This document shows positions 1-8,162 of a DNA stretch of 64,000 nucleotides, piece after piece. How positions within the stretch are numbered: position 1 is the stretch's first letter; the number at the start of each line of letters is the position of its first letter. Source of the DNA: Mesorhizobium sp. (GTDB lineage Bacteria > Pseudomonadota > Alphaproteobacteria > Rhizobiales > Rhizobiaceae); contig SUGL01000024.1 in NCBI GenBank assembly GCA_004963905.1, positions 33,501-97,500 on the forward strand, read 5' to 3'. A program made the translations under genes and the position numbers. Under the pieces are notes generated by a model. That model saw nothing but the letters and a program-made list of their open reading frames with translations. It ran no database searches and had not been told where the DNA came from.

Positions 1-904
1 ACCCCGTCACTTCGCCGAACAGCATGTCCGGCGTTCCCGACATGCCCTCGCGCGAAGTCCGTTTGAGCAGCACCTGCTCGGGCCTGAGCATGATGCGGGC
101 GACGTCGCGCCGCTCGGCCGTGTCGACCGCGATGCGGCCGAGCGGCGAGATGGCAAAGCCGTCTGCGATCTTGGCCGGCACGATTATGGCATCGCCGAGG
201 AACTCGGCAACCATCCTGTCCTTGGGCTGGAAATAGAGCTCGCGCGGCGTGCCGACCTGCGAGAACAGGCCGTCGCGCATGACGGCCACCTGGCTGGCGA
301 AGGATAGCGCCTCGGCCTGGTCATGGGTGACCAGGATGGTGGTGATGCCTGCCTCTTCCAGAAGCTCGGCAACTGCCTTGCGCATGGATGCGCGCAAGCC
401 GGTGTCGAGCGCCGAGAACGGCTCGTCGAGCAGCATCAGCCGCGGCTTCATGGCCATGGCGCGGGCAAGTGCGACGCGCTGCTGCTGGCCGCCGGACAGC
501 TCGTGCGGCCGGCGCTTCAGCACCGCCTTGTCGAGGCCAACGATATAGGCGAGCTCGACGATGCGCTCCACGCGCTTGTCCTCGCCGCGCGCCATGCCGA
601 AACCGATATTGTCGGCGATGGTGAGATGCGGGAACAGCGCGCCGTCCTGTGCCACCACGCCGATGCCGCGGCGATGCGCCGGCACGGCTGCGCCGCCATT
701 GGCGAGCACCTTGCCGTCGAGCGCTATGCGGCCGCGGTCCGGCGCTTCGAAGCCGGCGATCAGCCTGAGCAAGGTGGTCTTGCCGCAGCCGGACGGCCCG
801 ACGATCGCGGTGCGGCTGCCGCTTTCGACGGTAAGGTCGACACCGGCGAGCGCGGCCACCTTGCCGTAATATTTCGCCACATCGTTGAGTTCGAGGAAGC
901 TCAT
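1..904 (-). CDS. fbpC: Iron(III) ABC transporter ATP-binding protein, C-terminus cut by window edge
   Basis: This is the ATPase subunit that powers ferric-iron import at the inner membrane. The reading frame runs off the left edge, so about 301 residues are visible out of about 350 usual for FbpC. Walker A (GPSGCGKTT, about residues 36-44), the Q-loop, the signature LSGGQQQR and Walker B with [12 protein letters not shown] are intact, followed by a TOBE-like C-terminal part. The ATG at 904 overlaps the TGA of the permease gene by four bases (ATGA), which fixes the start and indicates translational coupling. The partners are the permease and the binding protein immediately upstream. The sequence fits the Fe3+/spermidine-type ATPase family; iron is inferred from the binding protein in the same cluster. 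Confidence 0.9.
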   Translation of the reverse strand, partial: MSFLELNDVAKYYGKVAALAGVDLTVESGSRTAIVGPSGCGKTTLLRLIAGFEAPDRGRIALDGKVLANGGAAVPAHRRGIGVVAQDGALFPHLTIADNIGFGMARGEDKRVERIVELAYIVGLDKAVLKRRPHELSGGQQQRVALARAMAMKPRLMLLDEPFSALDTGLRASMRKAVAELLEEAGITTILVTHDQAEALSFASQVAVMRDGLFSQVGTPRELYFQPKDRMVAEFLGDAIIVPAKIADGFAISPLGRIAVDTAERRDVARIMLRPEQVLLKRTSREGMSGTPDMLFGEVTG

Positions 905-2475
905 CGTCCGGCCATCCGCTTCGACTGGACGTGGAGCATCAAGGTCATCGGCAGCGACATCGCGACCATGATCAAGGCGTAGGGTGCTGCGGAGGCGTAG
1001 TCGATCTCGCCGCTGTAGGACCAGAAAGCCATCGCCAGCGTGCGGGTGCCGTTCGGCGCCAGCATCTGGGTGGCGGTCAGTTCGTTGGTGATGCCGAGCG
1101 CCACCATCGCCATCCCGGCCGCCGCGCCCGGCGCCGACAGTCGGATCGTCGTCGCCCACAGCGCCCTGAGCGGCGGCAGGCCGAGACTGGAGGCGGCGCG
1201 CTCGAGCTCCACCGGGGCCTGCGCGATCGAGGCGCGCAGGCTTATCAGCGCGCGCGGCAGGAACATCAGCGCATAGCCGAAAAGGATGGTGAACAGCGTC
1301 TGGTAAAGCGGCAGCGCGATGCGCACGGTGATGGTCACCAGCGCCAGCGCGATGACGACGCCGGGCAACGATCCGACGATGTAGTTGCAGCTCTCGAGCA
1401 GGCGCTGCAACGGGCCTGGCGCGCGGATCGAGATCCAGGCCATGGGCATCGCGGCAATGGTGGCAAGCAGCGCGCCGGCGACGGCGAGGAACAGCGTCTG
1501 GCCGAGCGCCAGGCCGATTTCGTCCCAGCGCCAGATATCGGCGCCGCCGGCGAGCAGCCAGCGGCCGACGGTGACGAAGGGCACGCCGAGCGTGAGCAGC
1601 GCGGTGGCGGCGGGCAGCAGCAGGCAAGGCAGCGTGGCGCGGCCGAGCCGGACACGCTGCTGCTGGCGCGCCGCGCCAGAGCCGACGCGCGCATAGCGCT
1701 CCTCGCCGCGCACGACCACCTCCACGGCCAGCAGCACGAAACAGCAGGCGACCAGCACGGCGGCCAGCATGTTGGCCGCCGGGCCGTTGAAGGTCGACTG
1801 GAACTGGTCGACGATCGCCGTGGTGAAGGTGTCGAAGCGGATGAAGACATAGAGGCCGTATTCGGCAAGCAGATGCAGGCCGACCAGCAGCGAGCCGCCG
1901 CAGATGGCCAGCCTCAATTGCGGCAGCACGACACGCGCGAAAACGCGCCACGGGCCGAGGCCAAGGGCGGCCGCCGCGTCCTCCAGCGCCGGGTCGAGGC
2001 GGCGCAGCGCCGCGGCTATCGGCAGGTAGAGGAACGGAAAATAGGCGATGACGGAGACCAGCACGCCGGCCCAGAGCCCGTGCAGGCCGGGCACGAGACT
2101 GATCCAGGCGTAGCTATGGACGAAAGCAGGAATGGCGAGCGGCGCCACCGACAGCCACGACCACAGCCGGTTGCCGGGCAGGTCGCTGCGCTCGGTCAGC
2201 CAGGCGAGCGCCACCGACAGCACGATGGCGACCGGCACCGACACGACGACGAGCAGGACGGTATTGACCAGGAGCTCGCCGACACGCGGCCGGAAGATCA
2301 GTTCCAGCACCGTTCCCCAGCCGGTCTGGATCGCTGTCCAGACGATGAAGGCGAGCGGCAGCAGCGCAATCAGCGAAACGAGGGCGGCGGCAAGCGTGAT
2401 CCACGACGCGGACCGCCGGCTCTGCCTTGCGGCAGCCGGCAGGCCTGGACGCGTGAGATGGATCGCGGACGCCAT
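901..2475 (-). CDS. fbpB: Iron(III) ABC transporter permease (FbpB type)
   Basis: A 524-residue inner-membrane permease of the fused FbpB kind, with two homologous halves of about six membrane segments each. Each half carries an EAA loop that docks the ATPase: one near residue 165-190 ([15 protein letters not shown]) and one near residue 430-450 ([15 protein letters not shown]). A single-chain duplicated permease is typical of ferric-iron transporters of the AfuB/FbpB family, which also have one ATPase. It overlaps the ATPase gene by four bases. A gap of about 160 bases separates it from the binding-protein gene upstream; that gap contains a weak GC hairpin with a T-rich tail that may attenuate transcription. 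Confidence 0.9.
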   Translation of the reverse strand: MASAIHLTRPGLPAAARQSRRSASWITLAAALVSLIALLPLAFIVWTAIQTGWGTVLELIFRPRVGELLVNTVLLVVVSVPVAIVLSVALAWLTERSDLPGNRLWSWLSVAPLAIPAFVHSYAWISLVPGLHGLWAGVLVSVIAYFPFLYLPIAAALRRLDPALEDAAAALGLGPWRVFARVVLPQLRLAICGGSLLVGLHLLAEYGLYVFIRFDTFTTAIVDQFQSTFNGPAANMLAAVLVACCFVLLAVEVVVRGEERYARVGSGAARQQQRVRLGRATLPCLLLPAATALLTLGVPFVTVGRWLLAGGADIWRWDEIGLALGQTLFLAVAGALLATIAAMPMAWISIRAPGPLQRLLESCNYIVGSLPGVVIALALVTITVRIALPLYQTLFTILFGYALMFLPRALISLRASIAQAPVELERAASSLGLPPLRALWATTIRLSAPGAAAGMAMVALGITNELTATQMLAPNGTRTLAMAFWSYSGEIDYASAAPYALIMVAMSLPMTLMLHVQSKRMAGR

Positions 2476-2559
2476 CAGAAGGAATGTGCCGCCTTGAAGC
2501 GATGCGATGAACCGCCGATGCGGCCGGGAACGCAGATGATCGTCATCGACGAGGCCATC

Positions 2560-2610
2560 TCCAAAACAAAAGCGCCCCCGCGGAAAGCGAATTCCCGCAG
2601 GAGCACGGTC
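2560..2610 (-). terminator. Possible attenuating hairpin between fbpA and fbpB
   Basis: On the minus strand, a short imperfect GC stem (GCGGGAA paired with TTCCGC, one bulge) is followed by a T-rich stretch TTTTGTTTT. It lies in the gap between the binding-protein and permease genes, where partial termination commonly lets the binding protein be made in excess. The stem is short, so this is tentative. Confidence 0.3.
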
Positions 2611-2636
2611 GGTTGTCCTTTTAGGACGAACGCGAA

Positions 2637-3644
2637 CTAAAGCAAGCCGGCTTGCGTCATCAGATCGATGACCTTCTTGGAGTTCAACTTCACCGGGTCG
2701 ACTTTCGGCGCCTGCAGGTCGGCGAGCGGTACCAGCTTCGGGTTGGACTCCTCGCCCTTGCCGACCGCGTATTCATAGGATGTGCCGGTCTTCAAGACCT
2801 CCTGGCCGCCCTTGCCGGTGACCCATTTCAAGAAGGCCTGTGCTTCCTTCGGATGTTTGCTCGAGGCCAGAACGCCGCCGCCGGAGATCGACACGAACGC
2901 GCCCGGATCCTGGTTCTTGAAATAGTGCAGGCCGACGCTCTTGCTATTCTCGCCGGTCTTTGCCTGATCGCCGAAATAGTAATAGTGGTAGATTACGCCG
3001 CCATCGATCTCGCCGGCATTGACCGCCTTCATCACCGTCGAGTTGCCCTTGTAGGCGGTGGAGTTCTCCTTCATCGCCTTCAGCCAGTCGGCGGTCGCGG
3101 CCTCGCCCTTGAGCTCAAGCAGGGCGCTGACTATGGCCTGGAAGTCGGCGCCGGACGGCGAGGCGGCCCAACGGCCCTTCCAGCTCGGATCGGCGAGGTC
3201 GAGCAGCGACTTGGGCAACTGGTCTTCCTTGAGCTTGTCCTTGTTGTAGGCAAAGACGGTGCTGCGGGCGGCGACGCCCACCCACTTGCCGCTCGAGGGC
3301 TGGTATTCCTGCGGAACCTGGGCCAGCGTGTCGGCATCGACCGGCGCGAAAAGGCCGGCCGCCTCGACCAGCGCCATGGCGGGCGAATTCTCGGTCAGGA
3401 ACACATCGGCCGGCGATGCAGCACCCTCGGCGACGATCTGGTTGGAAAAATCGCTGTCGCCGCCATTGCGCAGCGTGACCTTGATGCCGGTTTCCTTGGT
3501 GAAGCCCTTCGCCCATTCCTTGGCGAGGCTCTCATGCTGGGCGTTGTAGACGATGATGCCGGCATCCTCGGCCAGGGCCGGCGCGGCGAGCAGGCTGGCT
3601 GTCAACGCAACAGCGCCGGCAAGGGTGGAAAGAGCATATTTCAT
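2637..3644 (-). CDS. fbpA: Iron(III) ABC transporter periplasmic substrate-binding protein
   Basis: A periplasmic binding protein of about 335 residues of the FbpA/AfuA (ferric-ion transferrin-like) family that hands iron to the FbpB/FbpC transporter. The N-terminus is a Sec signal peptide (charged MKYAL start, hydrophobic core, cleavage after APALA). The cluster of adjacent tyrosines in [12 protein letters not shown], about residues 210-221, matches the Tyr-Tyr iron ligand pair of FbpA proteins. I chose the ATG at 3644 because GAGGACC precedes it at ribosome-binding distance and it starts the signal peptide exactly; the frame is open 66 bases further upstream. It is the first gene of the iron cluster and lies behind an IRO-box-like sequence. 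Confidence 0.9.
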   Translation of the reverse strand: MKYALSTLAGAVALTASLLAAPALAEDAGIIVYNAQHESLAKEWAKGFTKETGIKVTLRNGGDSDFSNQIVAEGAASPADVFLTENSPAMALVEAAGLFAPVDADTLAQVPQEYQPSSGKWVGVAARSTVFAYNKDKLKEDQLPKSLLDLADPSWKGRWAASPSGADFQAIVSALLELKGEAATADWLKAMKENSTAYKGNSTVMKAVNAGEIDGGVIYHYYYFGDQAKTGENSKSVGLHYFKNQDPGAFVSISGGGVLASSKHPKEAQAFLKWVTGKGGQEVLKTGTSYEYAVGKGEESNPKLVPLADLQAPKVDPVKLNSKKVIDLMTQAGLL

Positions 3645-3701
3645 GGCATGGTCCTCGATCTTCGTGATCCGCCCCGGGAGGCGACTGCACCTACCAATAC
3701 C

Positions 3702-3716
3702 TGATAGCAATAGTCA
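3702..3716 (-). promoter_or_regulatory. IRO-box-like site (RirA operator) upstream of fbpA
   Basis: The sequence TGA-N9-TCA occurs 58 bases upstream of the fbpA start codon in an AT-rich patch. This is the consensus described for the iron-responsive operator bound by RirA in rhizobia. Only six bases are fixed, so chance occurrence in a given promoter is a few percent; the match to an iron uptake gene makes it credible. Confidence 0.5.
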
Positions 3717-3861
3717 ACATTGTGACGGTGGCTCATTCCGTCGCGGGGGCGTGAAAGCCGGCGCCGCGCGGACAATGCCATGTGATCGGGGTGTCGCGGA
3801 ACCTGCGGAGCGCATGGCGCTCCCCGATGGCCACTCGTTGTTTCAAGCCGGACAATCGCCG

Positions 3862-3897
3862 GTCGCACGGGGCCCGCAATACCGGGTCCCGTGCGAC
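3862..3897. repeat. Strong inverted repeat, 15-bp arms, downstream of the guanidine operon
   Basis: Arms 3862-3876 and 3883-3897 pair over 15 bases with one mismatch (G.U in one orientation) around a 6-base loop. It lies between the end of the minus-strand guanidine operon and the iron operon promoter. No T-run follows on either strand, so if it stops transcription it is not a classic intrinsic terminator. Apart from this, the small ORF 3919-3999 and the IRO box, I see nothing in 3645-4038. Confidence 0.6.
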
Positions 3898-3918
3898 GCG
3901 GTCGCCGGGCGAATGCGG

Positions 3919-3999
3919 TCAAAGCCGTTCGGCTCGTACCTTCAGGATCTGGTACAGCAGCTCTCGAATGCGCCGCCAGATCGTCAATGGCCTGGGCAT
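3919..3999 (-). CDS. Possible 26-residue small protein at the end of the guanidine operon
   Basis: An ATG at 3999 is preceded by the purine-rich GAGAGGCGGAG and opens a 26-residue frame, MPRPLTIWRRIRELLYQILK followed by six more residues, ending in TGA. The predicted peptide is basic and amphipathic-helical. It starts 40 bases after the stop codon of the HupE-like gene on the same strand. No family is recognised; the only support is the ribosome-binding site, the position and the plausible composition. Confidence 0.3.
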   Translation of the reverse strand: MPRPLTIWRRIRELLYQILKVRAERL

Positions 4000-4038
4000 G
4001 GCTCCGCCTCTCGTTCGTGCGATCCTTGAGCCGCCGGT

Positions 4039-4632
4039 TCAGATGAGCTGCGCGGCCAGCGCCACTCCGACCAGCGAGGTGCCGATCCCTGCCGCGCGGA
4101 TAGCCGCCGGCCGGCTCCGCAACGTCAGGGCGGCCAGCGCTCCGGTCGCGTGCAAAGCCGAGGTGCTGGCGAGGAAGCCGATCGCATAGGCCATGCCACC
4201 GACCGTCTCCGGAATCTCAAGACCATGGGCGTTGCCGTGGAAGAGGCCGAAGAGCGCCGTCAGCGTTGCGGCGAAGGCAAGCGGAAACGGCCTGGCGAGC
4301 GCGACCATGGCGCCGAAAAACATCAGCGACAGCGCGATCCCGGTCTCCAGCGACGGCAGGCCGATACCGGCGATCCCAAGCGTGGCCCCCGCGACCATCG
4401 CCGCAACGAAACACGCCGGCACGAGGATGGCGGCCCTGCCGCCGGTTCGCGCCGCAATGATGCCGACCGACAGCATCGCAAGCAGATGGTCGATGCCGGC
4501 CAGCGGGTGTTGAAGGCCGCTCAGAAGGCCGTGGACATGAAAGCCTCCGCTGTGAGCGAAGGCCAGTGACGGTGTGAGAGTTGCCGCGACCGCCGGAGCA
4601 AGCCTGGTGAGAACGGAAAGCATTCTGTTCAT
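4039..4632 (-). CDS. HupE/UreJ family nickel permease
   Basis: A 197-residue membrane protein of the HupE/UreJ family, secondary nickel (sometimes cobalt) permeases that accompany urease and NiFe hydrogenase genes. A signal-like N-terminus ends in PSLAFAHSGGFHVHG, and the family hallmark HPLAGIDHLLAM lies at about residues 42-53, followed by about six membrane segments. Histidines in HSGGFHVHG are likely metal ligands. There is no urease or hydrogenase gene nearby; instead it closes an operon with a metal-dependent ureohydrolase and a histidine-rich protein, so its probable job is nickel supply to that enzyme. The start at 4632 is used; a second ATG three codons in is an alternative. Confidence 0.85.
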   Translation of the reverse strand: MNRMLSVLTRLAPAVAATLTPSLAFAHSGGFHVHGLLSGLQHPLAGIDHLLAMLSVGIIAARTGGRAAILVPACFVAAMVAGATLGIAGIGLPSLETGIALSLMFFGAMVALARPFPLAFAATLTALFGLFHGNAHGLEIPETVGGMAYAIGFLASTSALHATGALAALTLRSRPAAIRAAGIGTSLVGVALAAQLI

Positions 4633-4681
4633 GGGTCTGAACCTTGTTTGAAAGAGGGAGGATCCGGGTCGAAACCGGCGT

Positions 4682-5218
4682 TCACTGTCCGGGCATAGCG
4701 ATTTCGGCCGCCGCGGACCTGTCGATCAGAAGTCGTGCCTCGCCGAAATCGAGAGGCCGCTGGCCATTGCCGTCATGGTAGACGAATGCCAGGCGGCGCC
4801 GGTGTGACGTCAGCCTCGCGGGCAGCGGGTTGTAGGTCACGCCGGCGCCGCCGATCAGCGGCATCACGGCGCCGACATCGACGATATCCTGCGTCTCGAC
4901 CCGCAGCAGGTGCAGCCGCCGGCCGTCGGTGGTTTCGCCGAGGAACGGAATGCCGGCGAGCCGCAGGAAACTGGATGGATCGGGTGCCCGCGCGAACCCG
5001 TCGAGAAAGGCTGTCTCAACGAGATCGAGATCGGTCGCGCGCGGGTCGGCCGGCTCGGGCGCATGCTCGCGCGGCAAATGCGGCGTCTGCCACTGCAACG
5101 GCTTGCCGGCCGGCCCGTTGTGGCCGACGGCGTGCGGATGGTGATGGTGGCCGGTCGGGCCGTGATGGTGGTGGCCGTCGCCATGATCGTGGCCGTGGTG
5201 ATGATGATCATCGTGCAT
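4682..5218 (-). CDS. Histidine-rich protein of unknown family, candidate nickel chaperone
   Basis: A 178-residue soluble protein with no family I recognise. The first 33 residues contain 17 histidines in HHHH blocks separated by G and D, the composition of nickel-storage tails in HypB, UreE and SlyD. After a proline-rich linker the remaining 120 or so residues (from about LDLVETAFLDGF) look like a folded alpha/beta domain with no obvious motif. The gene begins three bases after the stop codon of the ureohydrolase and is followed by the nickel permease, so it is probably an accessory protein that binds or inserts nickel. It is not HypA- or HypB-like: there is no zinc CxxC pair and no P-loop. 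Function is inference from composition and context. Confidence 0.7.
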   Translation of the reverse strand: MHDDHHHHGHDHGDGHHHHGPTGHHHHPHAVGHNGPAGKPLQWQTPHLPREHAPEPADPRATDLDLVETAFLDGFARAPDPSSFLRLAGIPFLGETTDGRRLHLLRVETQDIVDVGAVMPLIGGAGVTYNPLPARLTSHRRRLAFVYHDGNGQRPLDFGEARLLIDRSAAAEIAMPGQ

Positions 5219-5220
5219 GG

Positions 5221-6429
5221 TCAAAAGCTCGCCGGCTTGTCGATGATGGATTTGTGCTTGCCCAGCGTGCCATGGGCGACCATCGAGCCGAGCGCCTCGA
5301 CGACGACCCGCACACCGAACAGCGCGGTGATGTCCGAGGTGTCGTACGGCGGCGAAACCTCGACCACTTCCAGCCCGCAAATGCCGGGCGCCGAGACCAG
5401 CCCGAGCAGCTTCAGCGCCTCGCGCGGCAGGAAGCCGCCGGGCTCGGGCCAGCCCGTGCCTGGTACGAAACCACAGTCGACGCTGTCGACGTCGAAGGAA
5501 ATATAGACGGCGTCTGCGTCCTTCCACGCCAGATCGAGCGCGATCTCCGCGGTCTTCTCCAGGCCCATCTGCTCGATGTCCGAAATCGTCAGCACGTTGG
5601 TGCCGCGCTTCCTGGCCTCTGCCACGCCATAGCGGGGCACCTGCCAGCCGCCGATGCCAAGCTGCACCAGATTGGTGGCCGAGACGTTCGGCAGGTTGGT
5701 CGCCCAATACCAAGGCGTGGTGTGCATGCGCTCGTCGAGATCCTTTTCCTGGATATCGATGTGGCGGTCGAAATGGATGATGCCGATGCGCTTCGAGGTG
5801 ACGTCGGCGATGCCGCGCACGCAAGGAAACCCGATCGAATGATCGCCGCCCAGCATGATCGGCAGCGCGCCCGAGGAGGCGACGTGGCTGACACCCTTGG
5901 TGATCTGGTCGAAGCTCTTTTCGAGATTGGCCGGAATGGTGAAGACGTCGCCGGCGTCGCACAGCGTCATCTGCTCGCGCAGGTCGACGCCCAGCTCGTA
6001 GTTGTAAGGCGTGTAGAGTGCCGAGATGCGACGGATGCCCTGCGGCCCGAAACGGGTTCCCGGACGGTAGGTGGTGCCGCTGTCGAAGGGAATGCCCATG
6101 ACGGCAGCGTCGTATCGGCCGACATCGCGGACATTCTCGACATAGGGCGCCTTGAGGAAGGTGTTGATGCCGGCGAAATGCGGCAGCTCGCCGCGCGCGA
6201 AGGTCGGGATTGACTTGTCGGTGATCGAATCCGATCCGGGCAGGCCCATGTCCAGCGCCCATTGCTGTTCCTTGCGCCAGCCGTCCTCGGGCAGCTTTCC
6301 TTCCGCCTCGATCGACTTCCAGCCCTGCGTGTCGCGGATCTCGAAGTTGGGATGATGCAGGCGCTGGCGCGGCTGGCGATCAAACAGCCCGGCCCGGCGG
6401 TGCCGGCGCGCTCGAATGTCTCTGTGCAT
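5221..6429 (-). CDS. gdmH: Ureohydrolase, probable nickel-dependent guanidine hydrolase (GdmH-like)
   Basis: A 402-residue member of the arginase/agmatinase superfamily, predicted to hydrolyse guanidine to urea and ammonia. Metal ligands are all present: GGDHS (His197), DRHID (Asp221, His223, Asp225) and SFDVDSVD (Asp313, Asp315). It departs from agmatinase in a long N-terminal extension of about 80 residues, in HTTPWYWAT after the second metal motif, and in DCGFVPGTGWPEPGG where agmatinases have a Leu-Asp-Pro type sequence. These features, as I recall, match Synechocystis GdmH rather than agmatinase. The guanidine-I riboswitch at the head of the operon is strong independent support. The ATG at 6429 has GGAGG seven bases upstream. 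An agmatinase or guanidinobutyrase activity cannot be excluded. Confidence 0.8.
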   Translation of the reverse strand: MHRDIRARRHRRAGLFDRQPRQRLHHPNFEIRDTQGWKSIEAEGKLPEDGWRKEQQWALDMGLPGSDSITDKSIPTFARGELPHFAGINTFLKAPYVENVRDVGRYDAAVMGIPFDSGTTYRPGTRFGPQGIRRISALYTPYNYELGVDLREQMTLCDAGDVFTIPANLEKSFDQITKGVSHVASSGALPIMLGGDHSIGFPCVRGIADVTSKRIGIIHFDRHIDIQEKDLDERMHTTPWYWATNLPNVSATNLVQLGIGGWQVPRYGVAEARKRGTNVLTISDIEQMGLEKTAEIALDLAWKDADAVYISFDVDSVDCGFVPGTGWPEPGGFLPREALKLLGLVSAPGICGLEVVEVSPPYDTSDITALFGVRVVVEALGSMVAHGTLGKHKSIIDKPASF

Positions 6430-6442
6430 GAAAAAACCTCCG

Positions 6443-7252
6443 TTACGACGCCGTCGTCGCGATTGCGCTGTCCAGTCGGGTCGTCCCGACCATCGCGGCC
6501 ACTTCGGCCACGTCTCGTGCGGAAGCCCGGCTCTTGCGGTCGAGCTTCAGATCGTAGGTGATCGTCGCGCCGTAGGCGGACGGAAACTGGGGATCGTGGC
6601 GCACCTTGTCGAAGACAAGCACGCGGGTACCAAGCTTGAAGGCCTCGCCGATGTCGTGGGTGACCATGACCACGGTCATGCCGTGCTCGTTCCACAGCTC
6701 GGTAAGCAACTCGTGCATCTCGACGCGGATGCCCGGATCGAGCGCCCCGAACGGCTCATCGAGAAGCAGGATCTGCGGCCGGCCGAGCAGGGTCTGGGCG
6801 ATCGCCAGCCGCTGCTGCATGCCGCCGGAGAGCGATGCCGGATAGAGGTCGCGCGCATGAGCGAGGCCGACGCGCTCCAGCATGGTTTCGGCCTCCTGCC
6901 GCGCGCTTTTGCGCCTGGCGCCAAAGACGCGGCCGAAAGGTCCGCCGGAGCGGAAGTCCTCGACCAGCAGCAGATTCTGCAGCGCGGTCAGATGCGGAAA
7001 CACCGAGTAGCGTTGGAAAACGATGCCGCGCTGCGGCGTCGGTTCCGGCACGATCGGCCGGTCCCCGATGACGACCACGCCGCCGCTCTGCTGCTCCTGG
7101 CCGAGCAGGATGCGCAGGAAGGTCGATTTTCCGCAGCCGCTGGCGCCGACCAGCGACAGGAATTCGCCGGGCTCGGCGGTGACGCTCACGCGCTCCAGCA
7201 CGCGGGCGTCGCCGTAGCTCTTTTCCAGGCCGTGGACGACGATGCGGCTCAT
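6443..7252 (-). CDS. Guanidine (predicted) ABC transporter ATP-binding protein
   Basis: A 269-residue ATPase of the nitrate/sulfonate/taurine (SsuB/TauB) family. Walker A is GASGCGKST (about residues 36-44), the Q-loop FQRYSVFPHL, the signature LSGGMQQR and Walker B ILLLDEPFGALD, with the switch histidine in VTHD. The ATG at 7252 overlaps the permease stop codon (ATGA). It lies between the permease and the ureohydrolase gene and is under the same riboswitch, so the imported substrate is most likely guanidine rather than a sulfonate. Confidence 0.9.
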   Translation of the reverse strand: MSRIVVHGLEKSYGDARVLERVSVTAEPGEFLSLVGASGCGKSTFLRILLGQEQQSGGVVVIGDRPIVPEPTPQRGIVFQRYSVFPHLTALQNLLLVEDFRSGGPFGRVFGARRKSARQEAETMLERVGLAHARDLYPASLSGGMQQRLAIAQTLLGRPQILLLDEPFGALDPGIRVEMHELLTELWNEHGMTVVMVTHDIGEAFKLGTRVLVFDKVRHDPQFPSAYGATITYDLKLDRKSRASARDVAEVAAMVGTTRLDSAIATTAS

Positions 7253-8151
7253 TTGCCCGACCCCGGATGAGCCCAGGGGGAAACCATGTGCGAGAGCCGC
7301 GCGAGCAGCCAGTCGGTGGCGACGGCGAGCAGCGTTATCCAGACGACGTAGGGCAGGATGACGTCCATAGACAGGTAGCGCCGAACGAGGAAGATGCGGT
7401 AGCCCAGCCCCTCGGTCGAGGCGATGGCCTCCGCCGCGATCAGAAACAGCCAGGCCGGTCCAAGCGCCAGCCGCACGCAGGTGATGAGGCGCGGCATGGT
7501 TTGCGGCAGCACCAGCCTCAGAACCATGGTCCAGCTATTGCCGCCGAGCGTCTGTGCCTTGGCGATGAGCTCGGGTGGCAGTTCCATGACCCGGTTGGCG
7601 ATGTCGCGCACCATGACCGGCGCCACGCCAATGGCGATCAAGGTGATCTTGGCCGTTTCGCCGAGGCCGAGCGCGATGAACAGGATCGGCAACAGCGCCA
7701 AGGGCGGGATGACGCAGACAACGGTGACGAAGGGCAGGAGAAACGCCCTCACGCGCGGGATGAAGCCGATGGCGATGCCAAGCAAGAGCGCCGCCAGCGT
7801 CGCCATGCCGACGCCCGCGAACAGCCTGACCAGGCTGGCATAAGTGTCGGCCCACAGGATCAGGTCGCCGGAGCGCTTGTCCGGCACGGTCGCCAAATCG
7901 AAGAACGCCGACCACATCTGTGCCGGGGAGGGCAGCAGCTTGTCATTGGCGTTGACGGCCAGCCGTTGCGCCGAAGCGGACAGATAGGCCACGGCAACGG
8001 CCGCGAAGGGCAGCGTGCCAAGCAACACCGCTCCGCCACGCGAGACCGTGGCGTTGATCAGGCGAAGCCGCGTCTTCGGCACGCTGGGGGGCGGGCTGGC
8101 TGTGTTCGCGCCCGCCCCGGCTTGCACGGCACCGGTTCCTCTGGCCAGCAT
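7249..8151 (-). CDS. Guanidine (predicted) ABC transporter permease
   Basis: A 300-residue BPD-type permease of the SsuC/TauC family with about six membrane segments. The EAA loop that contacts the ATPase is visible as AKAQTLGGNSWTMVLRLVLP around residues 185-205. The frame is open far upstream through the binding-protein gene in another frame, which is a GC artefact; I chose the ATG at 8151, 12 bases after the binding-protein stop codon and behind AGGACCC. It is translationally coupled to the ATPase by a four-base overlap. Confidence 0.88.
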   Translation of the reverse strand: MLARGTGAVQAGAGANTASPPPSVPKTRLRLINATVSRGGAVLLGTLPFAAVAVAYLSASAQRLAVNANDKLLPSPAQMWSAFFDLATVPDKRSGDLILWADTYASLVRLFAGVGMATLAALLLGIAIGFIPRVRAFLLPFVTVVCVIPPLALLPILFIALGLGETAKITLIAIGVAPVMVRDIANRVMELPPELIAKAQTLGGNSWTMVLRLVLPQTMPRLITCVRLALGPAWLFLIAAEAIASTEGLGYRIFLVRRYLSMDVILPYVVWITLLAVATDWLLARLSHMVSPWAHPGSGK

Positions 8152-8162
8152 GACGATGGGTC

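Noticed and set aside
4682-6262. Single 526-codon fusion of the histidine-rich protein with an upstream frame
   Set aside because: The upstream part is the ureohydrolase gene in another frame; the real start is ATG 5218, three bases after the hydrolase stop codon.
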